A DNA stretch of 23,697 nucleotides, taken from assembly GCA_002373975.1 (NCBI GenBank), contig DFKZ01000114.1:73847-97543 (forward strand), read 5' to 3'. Positions 1-7,303 of the stretch are shown in pieces. Made by a program: the position numbers and the translations under genes. The notes beneath the pieces are model-generated. The model was not told the origin of the DNA, ran no database searches, and saw nothing but the letters and a program-made list of their open reading frames with translations. Source of the DNA: Lachnospiraceae bacterium UBA3632. Lineage in GTDB: Bacteria > Bacillota > Clostridia > Lachnospirales > Lachnospiraceae. How positions within the stretch are numbered: position 1 is the stretch's first letter; every line of letters begins with the position of its first letter.

Positions 1-372
1 GACTCCCAGGCCAGTGCAACAGAAAATAACTACCCGCAGTTAGAGGAACCAACACGTGCCAAAGTATGGCACGTGTTGCGCAGATGCTCCGCACGTTAAG
101 TGCGTTAGGGCATCGCACTCAACGCGGTGCTACGAAATACGTAGCACCGTCTGCTATGGGCAAAGGTGAAAAGGTGGTGTAAGAGACCACCGGCTGCATG
201 GTAACATGCAGGCCGTGTAAACCCCATCCGAAGCAAGACCAAGCAGGAGAGTTAAGGGCTGCCCGTCCGTTCTCCAGGTAGGTCGCTTGATGCGGCCGGT
301 AACGGCCGTACTAGATAGATGATCACCCAGAGAGCTTTGCTCTCGGACATAACCCGGCTTACAGTTCTGCCG
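1..372 (+). ncRNA. rnpB: RNase P RNA (type A), 5' end cut off by the window
   Basis: This is the catalytic RNA of RNase P, which trims the 5' leader of tRNA precursors. Recognisable conserved blocks occur in the expected order: CCAGTGCAACAGAAA (near 11-25), GTGAAAAGGTGG (near 166-177), TAAGAGACCACC (near 180-191), AAGCAAGACCAA (near 231-242), AGGTAGGTCGCTTGATG (near 277-293), TAGATAGATGATCACCC (near 312-328) and the 3' signature ACATAACCCGGCTTAC (near 347-362). The 5' third (P1 5' strand to P10) lies before the window, so the gene is partial. CCCGCAG (33-39) can pair with CTGC and GGG (151-154, 158-160) as P11. Between these arms lies about 110 nt, far longer than the roughly 15-nt P12 hairpin of E. 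coli; it folds into four consecutive hairpins (separate entry). The 3' end is approximate. Identification is from remembered family consensus. Confidence 0.95.
44..149 (+). repeat. Four-hairpin structured element, copy A, inside the P12 region of RNase P RNA
   Basis: The element starts with AGGAACC (44-50). H1 is an 11-bp perfect stem, 50-60 with 68-78, loop AAAGTAT. H2 is TGCG (77-80) with CGCA (90-93), a 9-nt loop. H3 is an 11-position stem, 94-104 with 114-124, one A.C mismatch, loop TTAGGGCAT. H4 is a 10-bp stem, 125-134 with 140-149, loop AAATA. The same order, stem lengths, spacing and loop sequences occur at 7141-7250, while the stem sequences differ by compensating changes. P12 is a known variable, expandable region of bacterial RNase P RNA, so an insert there is probably tolerated. 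Whether it is retained in the mature RNA cannot be told from sequence. Confidence 0.8.
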
Positions 373-373
373 A

Positions 374-406
374 ACACCCCGTTTCCGCAAGGGACGGGGT
401 TGTTTT
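374..406 (+). terminator. Rho-independent terminator of rnpB
   Basis: ACCCCGT (376-382) pairs with ACGGGGT (394-400), with CC/GG extending inward, followed by TGTTTT. It sits directly after the RNase P RNA 3' end and ends only about 25 bp before the next start codon. Confidence 0.75.
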
Positions 407-431
407 AACTCAATCCGAAAAGTGACAGATA

Positions 432-3137
432 ATGCAAAACTTAAACCTTGGTCTGCTCGCCCATGTGGATGCGGGTAAGACAACACTCTCCGAAAACATT
501 CTATATACTTCGGGCGCCATAAGAAATCTCGGGCGCGTCGACCACAAGGATACTTACCTCGACAATTTCGAAATGGAAAAGGAAAGGGGAATAACCATCT
601 TTTCCAAACAGGCGAGGTTTACTTACTGCGGAAAGGATTTTACTCTTCTTGACACTCCGGGACATGTGGATTTTTCATCCGAGATGGAACGGGTCCTTTC
701 CGTGCTCGATATGGCAGTGCTCATAGTAAGCGCTCCCGAAGGGGTGCAGAGCCATACCCGCACTCTGTGGAAGCTTCTGGAACATTATGAAATCCCCACT
801 TTCATTTTTGTAAATAAGATGGATATGCAGGGCGCAGACAGAAGCGCTGTGCTGGCTGAGATCAAGAGCATTCTCGGCAAAAGATGTGTGGATATTGATA
901 ACGACTGTGAATCAGCCCTTGAAGAGATCTCCTCTGCCGACGAAGGATTGATAGAGGAATATCTTGAGACGGGGACTTTATGCGACGACAGTATAAGGCA
1001 TGCCGTAGAGCAAAGAATTGCTTTCCCTGTATGGTTTGGATCGGCCCTTAAAAGTGATGGTATCAAAGCACTCCTGGACGGTATCGCCAGGTATGCCCCG
1101 GAGCCGGTCTATAACGAGAGCGAATTTGGAGCAAGAGTATTTAAGATAACAAGAGGCTTATCGGGAGAGAGGCTCACGCATCTTAAGGTAACGGGCGGAA
1201 AGCTCACCACACGTATGGTGATCCCCGAGTGCGGCGGTGAAAAGATCGATCAGATAAGGCTCTATAACGGTGAAAAATACGAGACAAGAAGTGAAGCCTC
1301 TGCGGGGGAAACAGTTGCCGTTACAGGCCTTTCGGAGAGCTATTCGGGACAGGGTCTCGGTGCCGAAAAAGAAAAAAGCATACCGGTGCTTACCCCTGTT
1401 CTAAGGTATAAGATCATTCTTCCCCCCGGAGAAAATGCCCTGCTTTTGTATGGCAAGCTCTCGCCTTTTGAAGAAGAATATCCCGAGCTGTCATTTTCCT
1501 GGAACGAGCGGCATAAGGAGATATTCGTAAATGTCAACGGTGACATTCAATTACAGGTGTTATCTGCACTGGTCAGGGAGAGACTTCAAACAGAGATCAC
1601 TTTTGGCGCAGGAAGCATCGTCTATAAAGAAACTATAAGCGATAAAGCCTACGGTATCGGGCATTTCGAACCCTTAAGGCATTACGCGGAAGTTCAGCTT
1701 TTGATAGAGCCCGGCGAGCCGGGAAGCGGGGTGGAGTTTGCATCTGTCTGCAGCACGGATATACTTGATAAAAACTGGCAGAGACTTATAGAAACGCATG
1801 TTATGGAATCGATTCATCCCGGAGTCCTCACCGGAAGCGAAGTGACGGATATCAGGATAGTACTTGTAACCGGACGCGCTCATCCGAAGCATACGGAGGG
1901 CGGCGACTTCAGGCAGGCTACATACCGCGCTGTAAGAAATGCTTTAAGAAACGCATCGGCATCTGGAAGGGCTGTACTGCTGGAGCCTGTATACAGGTTT
2001 ACCATGTCCCTTCCCGCAAAATACATCGGACGAGCGATGACCGACATAGACAGACTCTGCGGAAAAGCTGAGCCGCCTGAGCTTACAGGTGGCGGTAATA
2101 CCGCTGTGCTTAAGGGCATTGCACCGGTCTCTACATTCTGGGAATATACAAAGGAACTCACCGCATACACAGCAGGTGAAGGAATGCTTACATGCGAGCT
2201 TGCCGGATTTGAGCCCTGTCATAATACCGAAGAGGTAGTAGCTGAGAGGGGTTACGATCCCGAGGCGGACCTGCGCAGGCCTACAGGCTCTGTTTTCTGT
2301 GCACATGGTGCTGGATTTCAGGTTCCGTGGGATGAGGTGGCAGGATATGCCCATATGCCGTGTCCGCTTGATAAAAAAACATTGGGATTCGATGAAGGTT
2401 TGCCTGAAAATGCGGCCTTTGCAAATACTGACACCATTGTCAGAAGGGATTCACAGACCGGAAGTCATGAAGAAAAGTTCATTTCCATTGAGGAAATAGA
2501 TGCTATATTTGCCTCTCAGCACAGGAACAGAAAGGAGGAAGCGGCATCAAGAAGAAAGATATACAAGAGGGGGAAAGGCAGCGAAAGCTACAACGGATCG
2601 AGAACCGTTAACTCACCGGGAAGCAGCGGTTATCCGCCAAGGAAGGCATCTGCTCCGCTTCCGAAATGCCTGTTGGTGGACGGATATAACATGATCCATG
2701 CATGGGATGAGCTGAAGGCTCTGTGCAATGATAATATTCACGGCGCAAGGGAAAGGCTCATTGATATATGCAGTGAATATCAGGGGATCGTGGGCGGCGA
2801 GCTTATACTTGTATTTGACGCTTATCTTGTTCCCGGCGGAGTGGGTTCTGTGAAGAAGCAGAAGAATATCTATGTCGTATATACCAGAGAAGCGGAAACG
2901 GCCGACCAGTATATCGAACAGGCGACCAAAAAGAAGGCACGGGATTATTCCGTGACCGTGGCAACATCCGACCACATGGAGCAGCTGATCGTGTGGGGAG
3001 AAGGGGCCCTCAGAATGTCCGCACCGGAATTTGAGAGCGAGATTAACCGGGCCAGAAGCAAGCTGAGGGATGATTATCTTGATAAGAAAAACAGCCTAGG
3101 AAACACTATCATCATCGAAAACTCTGATGCCCCTTAG
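432..3137 (+). CDS. TetM-like translational GTPase fused to a C-terminal NYN (Rae1/YacP-like) nuclease domain
   Basis: Residues 1 to about 640 resemble the EF-G-like ribosomal protection proteins (TetM/O/W): P-loop AHVDAGKT (10-17), switch I RGIT (52-55), DTPGH (74-78) and NKMD (128-131). Residues about 660-744 form a basic, Ser/Gly-rich linker. Residues 745-890 form an NYN/PIN-like domain starting KCLLVDGYN, with acidic candidates D750, D796, E822, D825 and D847, as in YacP/Rae1, a B. subtilis endonuclease that cuts mRNA in the ribosomal A site. At 901 residues it is about 260 longer than TetM. The start fits the family N-terminus, but there is no clear Shine-Dalgarno sequence. The 3' end overlaps the convergent GH5 gene by 42 bp. 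Tetracycline protection is possible but not shown; ribosome-targeted RNA cleavage is inferred from the fusion. Confidence 0.85.
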   Translation: MQNLNLGLLAHVDAGKTTLSENILYTSGAIRNLGRVDHKDTYLDNFEMEKERGITIFSKQARFTYCGKDFTLLDTPGHVDFSSEMERVLSVLDMAVLIVSAPEGVQSHTRTLWKLLEHYEIPTFIFVNKMDMQGADRSAVLAEIKSILGKRCVDIDNDCESALEEISSADEGLIEEYLETGTLCDDSIRHAVEQRIAFPVWFGSALKSDGIKALLDGIARYAPEPVYNESEFGARVFKITRGLSGERLTHLKVTGGKLTTRMVIPECGGEKIDQIRLYNGEKYETRSEASAGETVAVTGLSESYSGQGLGAEKEKSIPVLTPVLRYKIILPPGENALLLYGKLSPFEEEYPELSFSWNERHKEIFVNVNGDIQLQVLSALVRERLQTEITFGAGSIVYKETISDKAYGIGHFEPLRHYAEVQLLIEPGEPGSGVEFASVCSTDILDKNWQRLIETHVMESIHPGVLTGSEVTDIRIVLVTGRAHPKHTEGGDFRQATYRAVRNALRNASASGRAVLLEPVYRFTMSLPAKYIGRAMTDIDRLCGKAEPPELTGGGNTAVLKGIAPVSTFWEYTKELTAYTAGEGMLTCELAGFEPCHNTEEVVAERGYDPEADLRRPTGSVFCAHGAGFQVPWDEVAGYAHMPCPLDKKTLGFDEGLPENAAFANTDTIVRRDSQTGSHEEKFISIEEIDAIFASQHRNRKEEAASRRKIYKRGKGSESYNGSRTVNSPGSSGYPPRKASAPLPKCLLVDGYNMIHAWDELKALCNDNIHGARERLIDICSEYQGIVGGELILVFDAYLVPGGVGSVKKQKNIYVVYTREAETADQYIEQATKKKARDYSVTVATSDHMEQLIVWGEGALRMSAPEFESEINRARSKLRDDYLDKKNSLGNTIIIENSDAP

Positions 3138-4334
3138 CATTGCATCGACGGGCTCGCGTCTCGGAAACGACAGATCCTTACGATCGAAGATCGCCATTCC
3201 GTCCCCGTATCTGAAGAAGACTCCGTTATCCCAATAGCAGCATCTTATCCCGAGCTGAGTTGCCTTTGCCAAGGTGTAGGCAAGGTACTTTACACGCTCG
3301 GGATCGTTTTCTTTATCAACCGTTCCGAACTCGTCCAAAGCCACGGGAATACCGTTTGCGACAAACTTGTCATAAAGCTTTGTAAGCCGCTCATCTATGG
3401 GATCTGTGGATGCAGGATCGTCTATGTCGAAGGTGAGCAGATTGGCACCCTCTTTGAGGAAAAACGCAAAGTGTGCCGGAGAGTACATGTGAGCCGCCAC
3501 AAACAGCCTTCCCGGGATCGTATCCTGAGGAAGGGTGAAACCATCCCAGCAGACGCCTTCTGTGGAGGTGGAATACCCTGGAATGATAAGGCATCTTTCG
3601 GAGTTCTTATAGCCTTCTGATCTCACGGTATCCACAAATACTTGATTAAGGGTGTTTACGTTTCGCATGGCATCGATGCAGTCTTTATTATCATAATCGG
3701 GCGTCCATTCATAATCCGCACCGTGTACGCGTATCTCGTTCATGGATTCGAACAAAAGCTTTTCTTCGGAATGCTGTCTGAAGCGCCTTGCTATCTGCAT
3801 CCAGATATTTCTCATGAATTCGCTGGATCTGTCTATATTATCATTATCGGGAAGAAGGAAACCGGGGTAGATATCATGATGTGTGTTAAGAATCACATAC
3901 ATGCCTTCTTCCATGCACCAGTTCACTACTTCCTCTATACGGTCCATCCATTCGGGTTCCACTGTATCCTGAGGTCCGCTCACATGATTATGCCATGAAA
4001 CGGGAAGACGCAGCGTTTTAAAGCCGCCCTCTCTGATGGCAGCTATCATCCCACGGGTGGTTTTGGGATTGTGCCATGCGGTCTCTATATCAAGCCCTTT
4101 GACCGGACTGTCCGGTTTAATAACTGCATCAAAAGTGTTTCCGAGATTGAAGCCGAGGCCCATATCGTCCGATATTTTCTGCGCGAAATCCTTTACCTCT
4201 TCGCGGGCGCAGCCTGTTACAGCTGCATCTGTAGCTGTCCGGGGCTTTATCCTTCCGTTTAGCACAGCGGATCTAAGGGCATCTTCCGAGGGTATTTCCA
4301 TTTTAACGCTCATGTATTTTTCCATTCTTTCCAT
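3096..4334 (-). CDS. Glycoside hydrolase family 5 (endoglucanase-type), cytoplasmic
   Basis: The 412-residue protein is a GH5 TIM-barrel, probably hydrolysing beta-1,4-glucan or a related beta-glycan oligosaccharide. Family marks visible are GFNLGNTFDA (61-70), TLRLPVSWHNH (107-117), LNTHHD (149-154), the acid/base Glu in FESMNEIR (E200), AAHMYSP (280-286), the nucleophile Glu in LDEFG (E335) and CYWDNG (366-371). NLGNTFDA, the HHD motif and length suggest subfamily GH5_4. The N-terminus is charged and has no signal peptide, so the enzyme should act in the cytoplasm on imported oligosaccharides, unlike most cellulases of this family. An AAGAGGA site lies about 8 nt before the start. The gene follows ylmH on the same strand after 51 bp and its last 42 bp overlap the end of the convergent GTPase gene. 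Exact substrate is unknown. Confidence 0.85.
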   Translation of the reverse strand: MERMEKYMSVKMEIPSEDALRSAVLNGRIKPRTATDAAVTGCAREEVKDFAQKISDDMGLGFNLGNTFDAVIKPDSPVKGLDIETAWHNPKTTRGMIAAIREGGFKTLRLPVSWHNHVSGPQDTVEPEWMDRIEEVVNWCMEEGMYVILNTHHDIYPGFLLPDNDNIDRSSEFMRNIWMQIARRFRQHSEEKLLFESMNEIRVHGADYEWTPDYDNKDCIDAMRNVNTLNQVFVDTVRSEGYKNSERCLIIPGYSTSTEGVCWDGFTLPQDTIPGRLFVAAHMYSPAHFAFFLKEGANLLTFDIDDPASTDPIDERLTKLYDKFVANGIPVALDEFGTVDKENDPERVKYLAYTLAKATQLGIRCCYWDNGVFFRYGDGMAIFDRKDLSFPRREPVDAMLRGIRVFDDDSVS

Positions 4335-4385
4335 AGCAGGTATCCTCTTATCTTTACAAAATTCATTTATTAAACCGTATAAAAG

Positions 4386-5159
4386 CTATTTATACACAGC
4401 TACGGTAATACTGAGCTTCCCTTTCTTTGTGAGGGAAGGTTCGGCAATTATCTTAAACTTTCCGTATCCCCGGGCGTTTACAACATCGCCCTTAGAGACA
4501 TTCTTTGAATTATTCTCGCACAGCCTTCCGTTCACGAACACTTTTCCTTCCCGGAAAAGGTCAAGTGAATCGCCTCTTGAAAGCTTGCAGACCTTTGAGA
4601 TGATCCCGTCGACTCTCGCAGATGATACCTGTATTGCAGTCTCTTCCGGCTCGTCCTCGGGAAACTCCTTCGCCTCGGTTATGATATCGCATTTTACGCT
4701 TGTATGTTTTACTCTGCTCAGATTGTCGCAGATAAATTCCGCTATGGAATCCAGGCAGAATAAATAGGCTTCCTTTTCACCCGCTTTTATATCCCCGAGA
4801 ACATCCCGCTCGATCCCGAGATTCATAATAGCCCCGAGAAAGTCCCTGTGGCTCAGCTTATCGGCAAACTTTTCCATAAGAGGAGTGATATGAATGCAGA
4901 CAATGGGAAAGCTCTGATCGTATCCCAGGCTTCCCGGGTCGCCGAATCGTATCATACACCTCTCGGCATTTTCATACCCGCCAAACACCGAGGGTGAAGC
5001 ATAATGTAATTCCTTTTCCAGACTGTAATAGGCATCCGCTTCGGACAGGGACAGGAATGGACTGAAGGTGAAAACATTCTGATTATATGATCTGTCCGCA
5101 AGGTCCCGCAGGCGGTTCTGTATTTCTTTTGTATCTTCATGTGAGGCATTGCTTTTCAT
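4386..5159 (-). CDS. ylmH: YlmH-like S4-domain RNA-binding protein
   Basis: The 257-residue protein matches the YlmH family (cell-division-cluster and ribosome-associated quality-control factor in Firmicutes). The N-terminal part has the family motif GGYENAERCMIRFG (near 60-75 of the ATG-started protein) and the middle has FLGAIMNLGIERDVLGDI. The C-terminal third is an S4 RNA-binding domain beginning SSARVDGIISKVCKLSRGDS and containing VFVNGRLCENNSKNVSKGD. Length agrees with B. subtilis YlmH (about 257). I chose the ATG at 5159; a TTG at 5177 would add six residues (MCYYYS) that are not family-like. Neither start has a good Shine-Dalgarno sequence. In many Firmicutes ylmH lies near sepF/divIVA; here it stands next to a GH5 gene, so its genome context is unusual. 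Function by homology: binds rRNA/tRNA on stalled large subunits. Confidence 0.85.
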   Translation of the reverse strand: MKSNASHEDTKEIQNRLRDLADRSYNQNVFTFSPFLSLSEADAYYSLEKELHYASPSVFGGYENAERCMIRFGDPGSLGYDQSFPIVCIHITPLMEKFADKLSHRDFLGAIMNLGIERDVLGDIKAGEKEAYLFCLDSIAEFICDNLSRVKHTSVKCDIITEAKEFPEDEPEETAIQVSSARVDGIISKVCKLSRGDSLDLFREGKVFVNGRLCENNSKNVSKGDVVNARGYGKFKIIAEPSLTKKGKLSITVAVYK

Positions 5160-5176
5160 GGAATAATAATAACACA

Positions 5177-5314
5177 ATGCAGTGGGATAATAGAACCGGA
5201 TTTTCGGTTTTCTTGTTAGGATGCGGGATTTGTGTTATTCTTTTTCTGATGGCATGTATTTTGATATACAGGATTTTCAATAATAAAAAACGCTGCAAGG
5301 AGAATATAAGATGA
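5177..5314 (+). CDS. Possible 45-residue single-pass membrane ORF overlapping the pepF start
   Basis: From the ATG at 5177 a frame runs to a TGA sharing the ATGA of the pepF start (5311-5314). It encodes a short polar head, a 20-plus residue hydrophobic segment (FLLGCGICVILFLMACILIY) and a basic tail (NNKKRCKENIR). The overlap and the AAGGAGAA pepF site inside it would allow coupling. Against it: there is no Shine-Dalgarno sequence before 5177, and a good sigma-A-like promoter (5213-5241) lies inside the frame. The T-rich promoter may itself create the hydrophobic translation. Confidence 0.2.
   Translation: MQWDNRTGFSVFLLGCGICVILFLMACILIYRIFNNKKRCKENIR
5213..5241 (+). promoter_or_regulatory. 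Putative sigma-A promoter of pepF
   Basis: TTGTTA (5213-5218) and TATTCT (5236-5241) are separated by exactly 17 bp. The -10 box ends 69 bp before the pepF start codon, whose ribosome binding site AAGGAGAA lies at about 5297-5304. Confidence 0.55.
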
Positions 5315-7110
5315 AAAGAAGTGAAGTGCCCGTAAATATGACATGGGATCTTGGCCTTATATACAAGAGCCCGGAAGCTGCGTGGGAAGATGCACGTGAG
5401 ATCGAGAAGCTTTCCGATAAAGTGGAAAAGGATTATAAAGGGAAGTTGAACACGGCGGACGCTATTGTCGAGTGCCTGCATCTGTGTGAAAAGCTGGAGG
5501 AGATCGCAGGAAAGGTAGGGGGATATTTTTCACTCGCGATGGAGACGGATTACACAAATGCCGAAGGCGTTGCCAACATGAATAAGGCTAGCAAGATCCT
5601 CACGGACATCATGACTAAGATCACCTTCGTGGAAAACGAGATAATAGAGGCTGATGCCGGGGTGCTTGAGGAAGCAGTCGACAAAGGCGGAACAGTGTCG
5701 GGGAAGCTTAAAAAGATACTCCGGGCAAAAGCTCATTATCTTAATCCCGAAACGGAAAAAGCGCTGGCTGCGCTGAGTGATTTTATGGACACACCCTATG
5801 ATGTGTATAATCAGGCAAAGCTCTCGGATATGAAATTTGACGACTTTGTCATAAATGGAAAAAGCTATCCTCTTGGATATGCACTTTTCGAGGATGAGTA
5901 CGAATATGAGACTGACACGGATGTCAGACGAGCTGCATTCCGCCATTTTTCGGACAAAGTAAAAGAATACGAAAATGTGACAGCAACGGCATATAATGCA
6001 TATGTGCGCAGGGACAAGACCATGGCCGATCTGAGAGGCCACAAAGATGTATTCGATTATCTGCTCTTTGAGGAGGAGGTTTCAAAAGACCTTTACGACA
6101 GACAGATAGATGTGATAATGGAAAAGCTGGCACCTCATATGAGAAAGTATGCAAACCTCATAAAGAGGCTCCATGGGCTTGACAGGATGACATATGCGGA
6201 CCTTAAGCTTGCGGTGGATCCCGGATACGATCCCAGAGTAACCATAGAGGAGGCTGAGAAATATCTGACGGAAGGCCTCGCTGTTATGGGTGAGGAGTAT
6301 GTCGAAATGATAAGGCAGGCCTTCAGGGAGAGATGGATCGATTTTGCCACAAATGACGGAAAGTGCACAGGCGGCTTCTGCTCAAGCCCCTACGGAGTTC
6401 CGGCTTCCTTTATACTCCTTTCCTGGCAGAACAGAATGGCTGATGTGTTCACGCTGGCACATGAGCTCGGACATGCGGGACATTTCAAGGAGTGCAACAA
6501 TGCACAGGGCTGCTTTGATACGGAGGTAGCAACCTATTTTGTGGAGTCTCCCAGCACCATAAATGAGCTTCTTCTCACTGGATACCTTGAAAAGACTAAT
6601 CCGGATCCCAGATTTAAGCGCTGGGTGATCGGGTGCACTGTGGGAAAGACATATTATCACAATTTTGTAACTCATCTTCTGGAAGCGGCTTACCAGAGAG
6701 AGGTATATAAGATCATAGAGGAGGGCGGAAGTGTCCAAGCCGAGACTCTTTCCGGGATCTATAAGGATATTCTTACTAAATTCTGGGGAGATGCCGTGGA
6801 GCTTACCGAGGGCGCAGAGCTTACTTGGATGCGCCAGCCCCATTATTACATGGGCCTGTATTCCTACACGTATTCTGCGGGACTCACCATTTCCACGAAA
6901 ATGTGCAAGAGGATACTTGAAGAGGGTGCCCCTGCCGTGGAGGACTGGAAAAAGGCGTTAAGAGCGGGCAGTACGGTCAATCCTCTGGAATTTGCCCGGA
7001 TGGCGGGAGTGGATATCTCCACGGACGGACCGCTTAACGATACCATCGATTATATCGGATCGCTGATAGACGAGATGATAACGCTGACCGATGAGATTGA
7101 AGGGAAATAA
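5311..7110 (+). CDS. pepF: Oligoendopeptidase F, M3 family metallopeptidase
   Basis: This 599-residue zinc peptidase cleaves short peptides in the cytoplasm. The catalytic motif HELGH is at 384-388 within FTLAHELGHAGH, and the third zinc ligand is probably E412 in YFVESPSTINE, at the M3 spacing. The C-terminal RQPHYYMGLYSYTYSAG motif (near 510-526) is the usual substrate-binding Tyr/His region of PepF. Length is typical (about 600). The start has an AAGGAGAA site. No signal peptide is seen, consistent with cytosolic peptide recycling. The stop codon touches the first hairpin of the structured intergenic element that follows. Confidence 0.95.
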   Translation: MKRSEVPVNMTWDLGLIYKSPEAAWEDAREIEKLSDKVEKDYKGKLNTADAIVECLHLCEKLEEIAGKVGGYFSLAMETDYTNAEGVANMNKASKILTDIMTKITFVENEIIEADAGVLEEAVDKGGTVSGKLKKILRAKAHYLNPETEKALAALSDFMDTPYDVYNQAKLSDMKFDDFVINGKSYPLGYALFEDEYEYETDTDVRRAAFRHFSDKVKEYENVTATAYNAYVRRDKTMADLRGHKDVFDYLLFEEEVSKDLYDRQIDVIMEKLAPHMRKYANLIKRLHGLDRMTYADLKLAVDPGYDPRVTIEEAEKYLTEGLAVMGEEYVEMIRQAFRERWIDFATNDGKCTGGFCSSPYGVPASFILLSWQNRMADVFTLAHELGHAGHFKECNNAQGCFDTEVATYFVESPSTINELLLTGYLEKTNPDPRFKRWVIGCTVGKTYYHNFVTHLLEAAYQREVYKIIEEGGSVQAETLSGIYKDILTKFWGDAVELTEGAELTWMRQPHYYMGLYSYTYSAGLTISTKMCKRILEEGAPAVEDWKKALRAGSTVNPLEFARMAGVDISTDGPLNDTIDYIGSLIDEMITLTDEIEGK

Positions 7111-7130
7111 GCTCGTTAAGACATCGAGCT
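7110..7130 (+). repeat. Solo H3-type hairpin at the pepF stop codon
   Basis: AGCTCG (7110-7115) pairs with CGAGCT (7125-7130) around the loop TTAAGACAT. The loop fits the H3 loop pattern TTARRRCAT seen at 105-113 and 7203-7211, and the stem closes with CG/CG as in both H3 copies. The first stem base is the last base of the pepF TAA. Confidence 0.65.
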
Positions 7131-7140
7131 CTTGGTAAAA

Positions 7141-7250
7141 AGGAACCCAGTCGTACCAAAGTACGGTACGACTGGCGCAATGGCTTCGCCACCGAAAGCT
7201 CGTTAGAACATCGAGCTTTCGGTCGAAAAGTAAATAAATTTACTTTTCGA
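7141..7250 (+). repeat. Four-hairpin structured element, copy B, between pepF and the sigma factor gene
   Basis: The element begins with AGGAACC (7141-7147). H1 pairs 7147-7157 with 7165-7175 (11 bp, loop AAAGTAC). H2 pairs TGGCG (7173-7177) with CGCCA (7187-7191), 9-nt loop. H3 pairs 7192-7202 with 7212-7222 (11 bp, loop TTAGAACAT). H4 pairs 7223-7234 with 7239-7250 (12 bp, loop TAAA). Every stem is perfect. Architecture matches copy A at 44-149 within one or two nucleotides throughout, with stems changed on both sides. It carries no coding frame. It could act as an RNA structure at the end of the pepF transcript or be a dispersed palindromic element. It is not clearly a terminator because no U-tract directly follows H4. 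Confidence 0.8.
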
Positions 7251-7259
7251 TTGCTAATG

Positions 7260-7290
7260 TGCAACATTTTTAACTTTTTGACTGTATAAA
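7260..7290 (+). promoter_or_regulatory. Possible ECF-type autoregulated promoter of the sigma factor gene
   Basis: TGCAAC (7260-7265) followed by a T-rich 17-bp spacer and TGTATAAA (7283-7290) resembles the TGAAAC/CGTA layout of SigW-like ECF promoters. No good sigma-A pair is seen in the same interval. The site lies 10 bp after the H4 hairpin and 14 bp before the start codon of the sigma gene. The match is imperfect and autoregulation is inferred. Confidence 0.4.
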
Positions 7291-7303
7291 GGGTAGAAGA
7301 GGT

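Noticed and set aside
154..486. 110-residue minus-strand reading frame over the RNase P RNA
   Set aside because: It is antisense to a well-recognised structural RNA, has no ribosome site and no family-like sequence.
432..3137. Acquired tetracycline resistance gene on a mobile element
   Set aside because: The product is only TetM-like, carries an extra NYN domain, and no transposase, relaxase or integrase genes are nearby; base composition looks like its neighbours.
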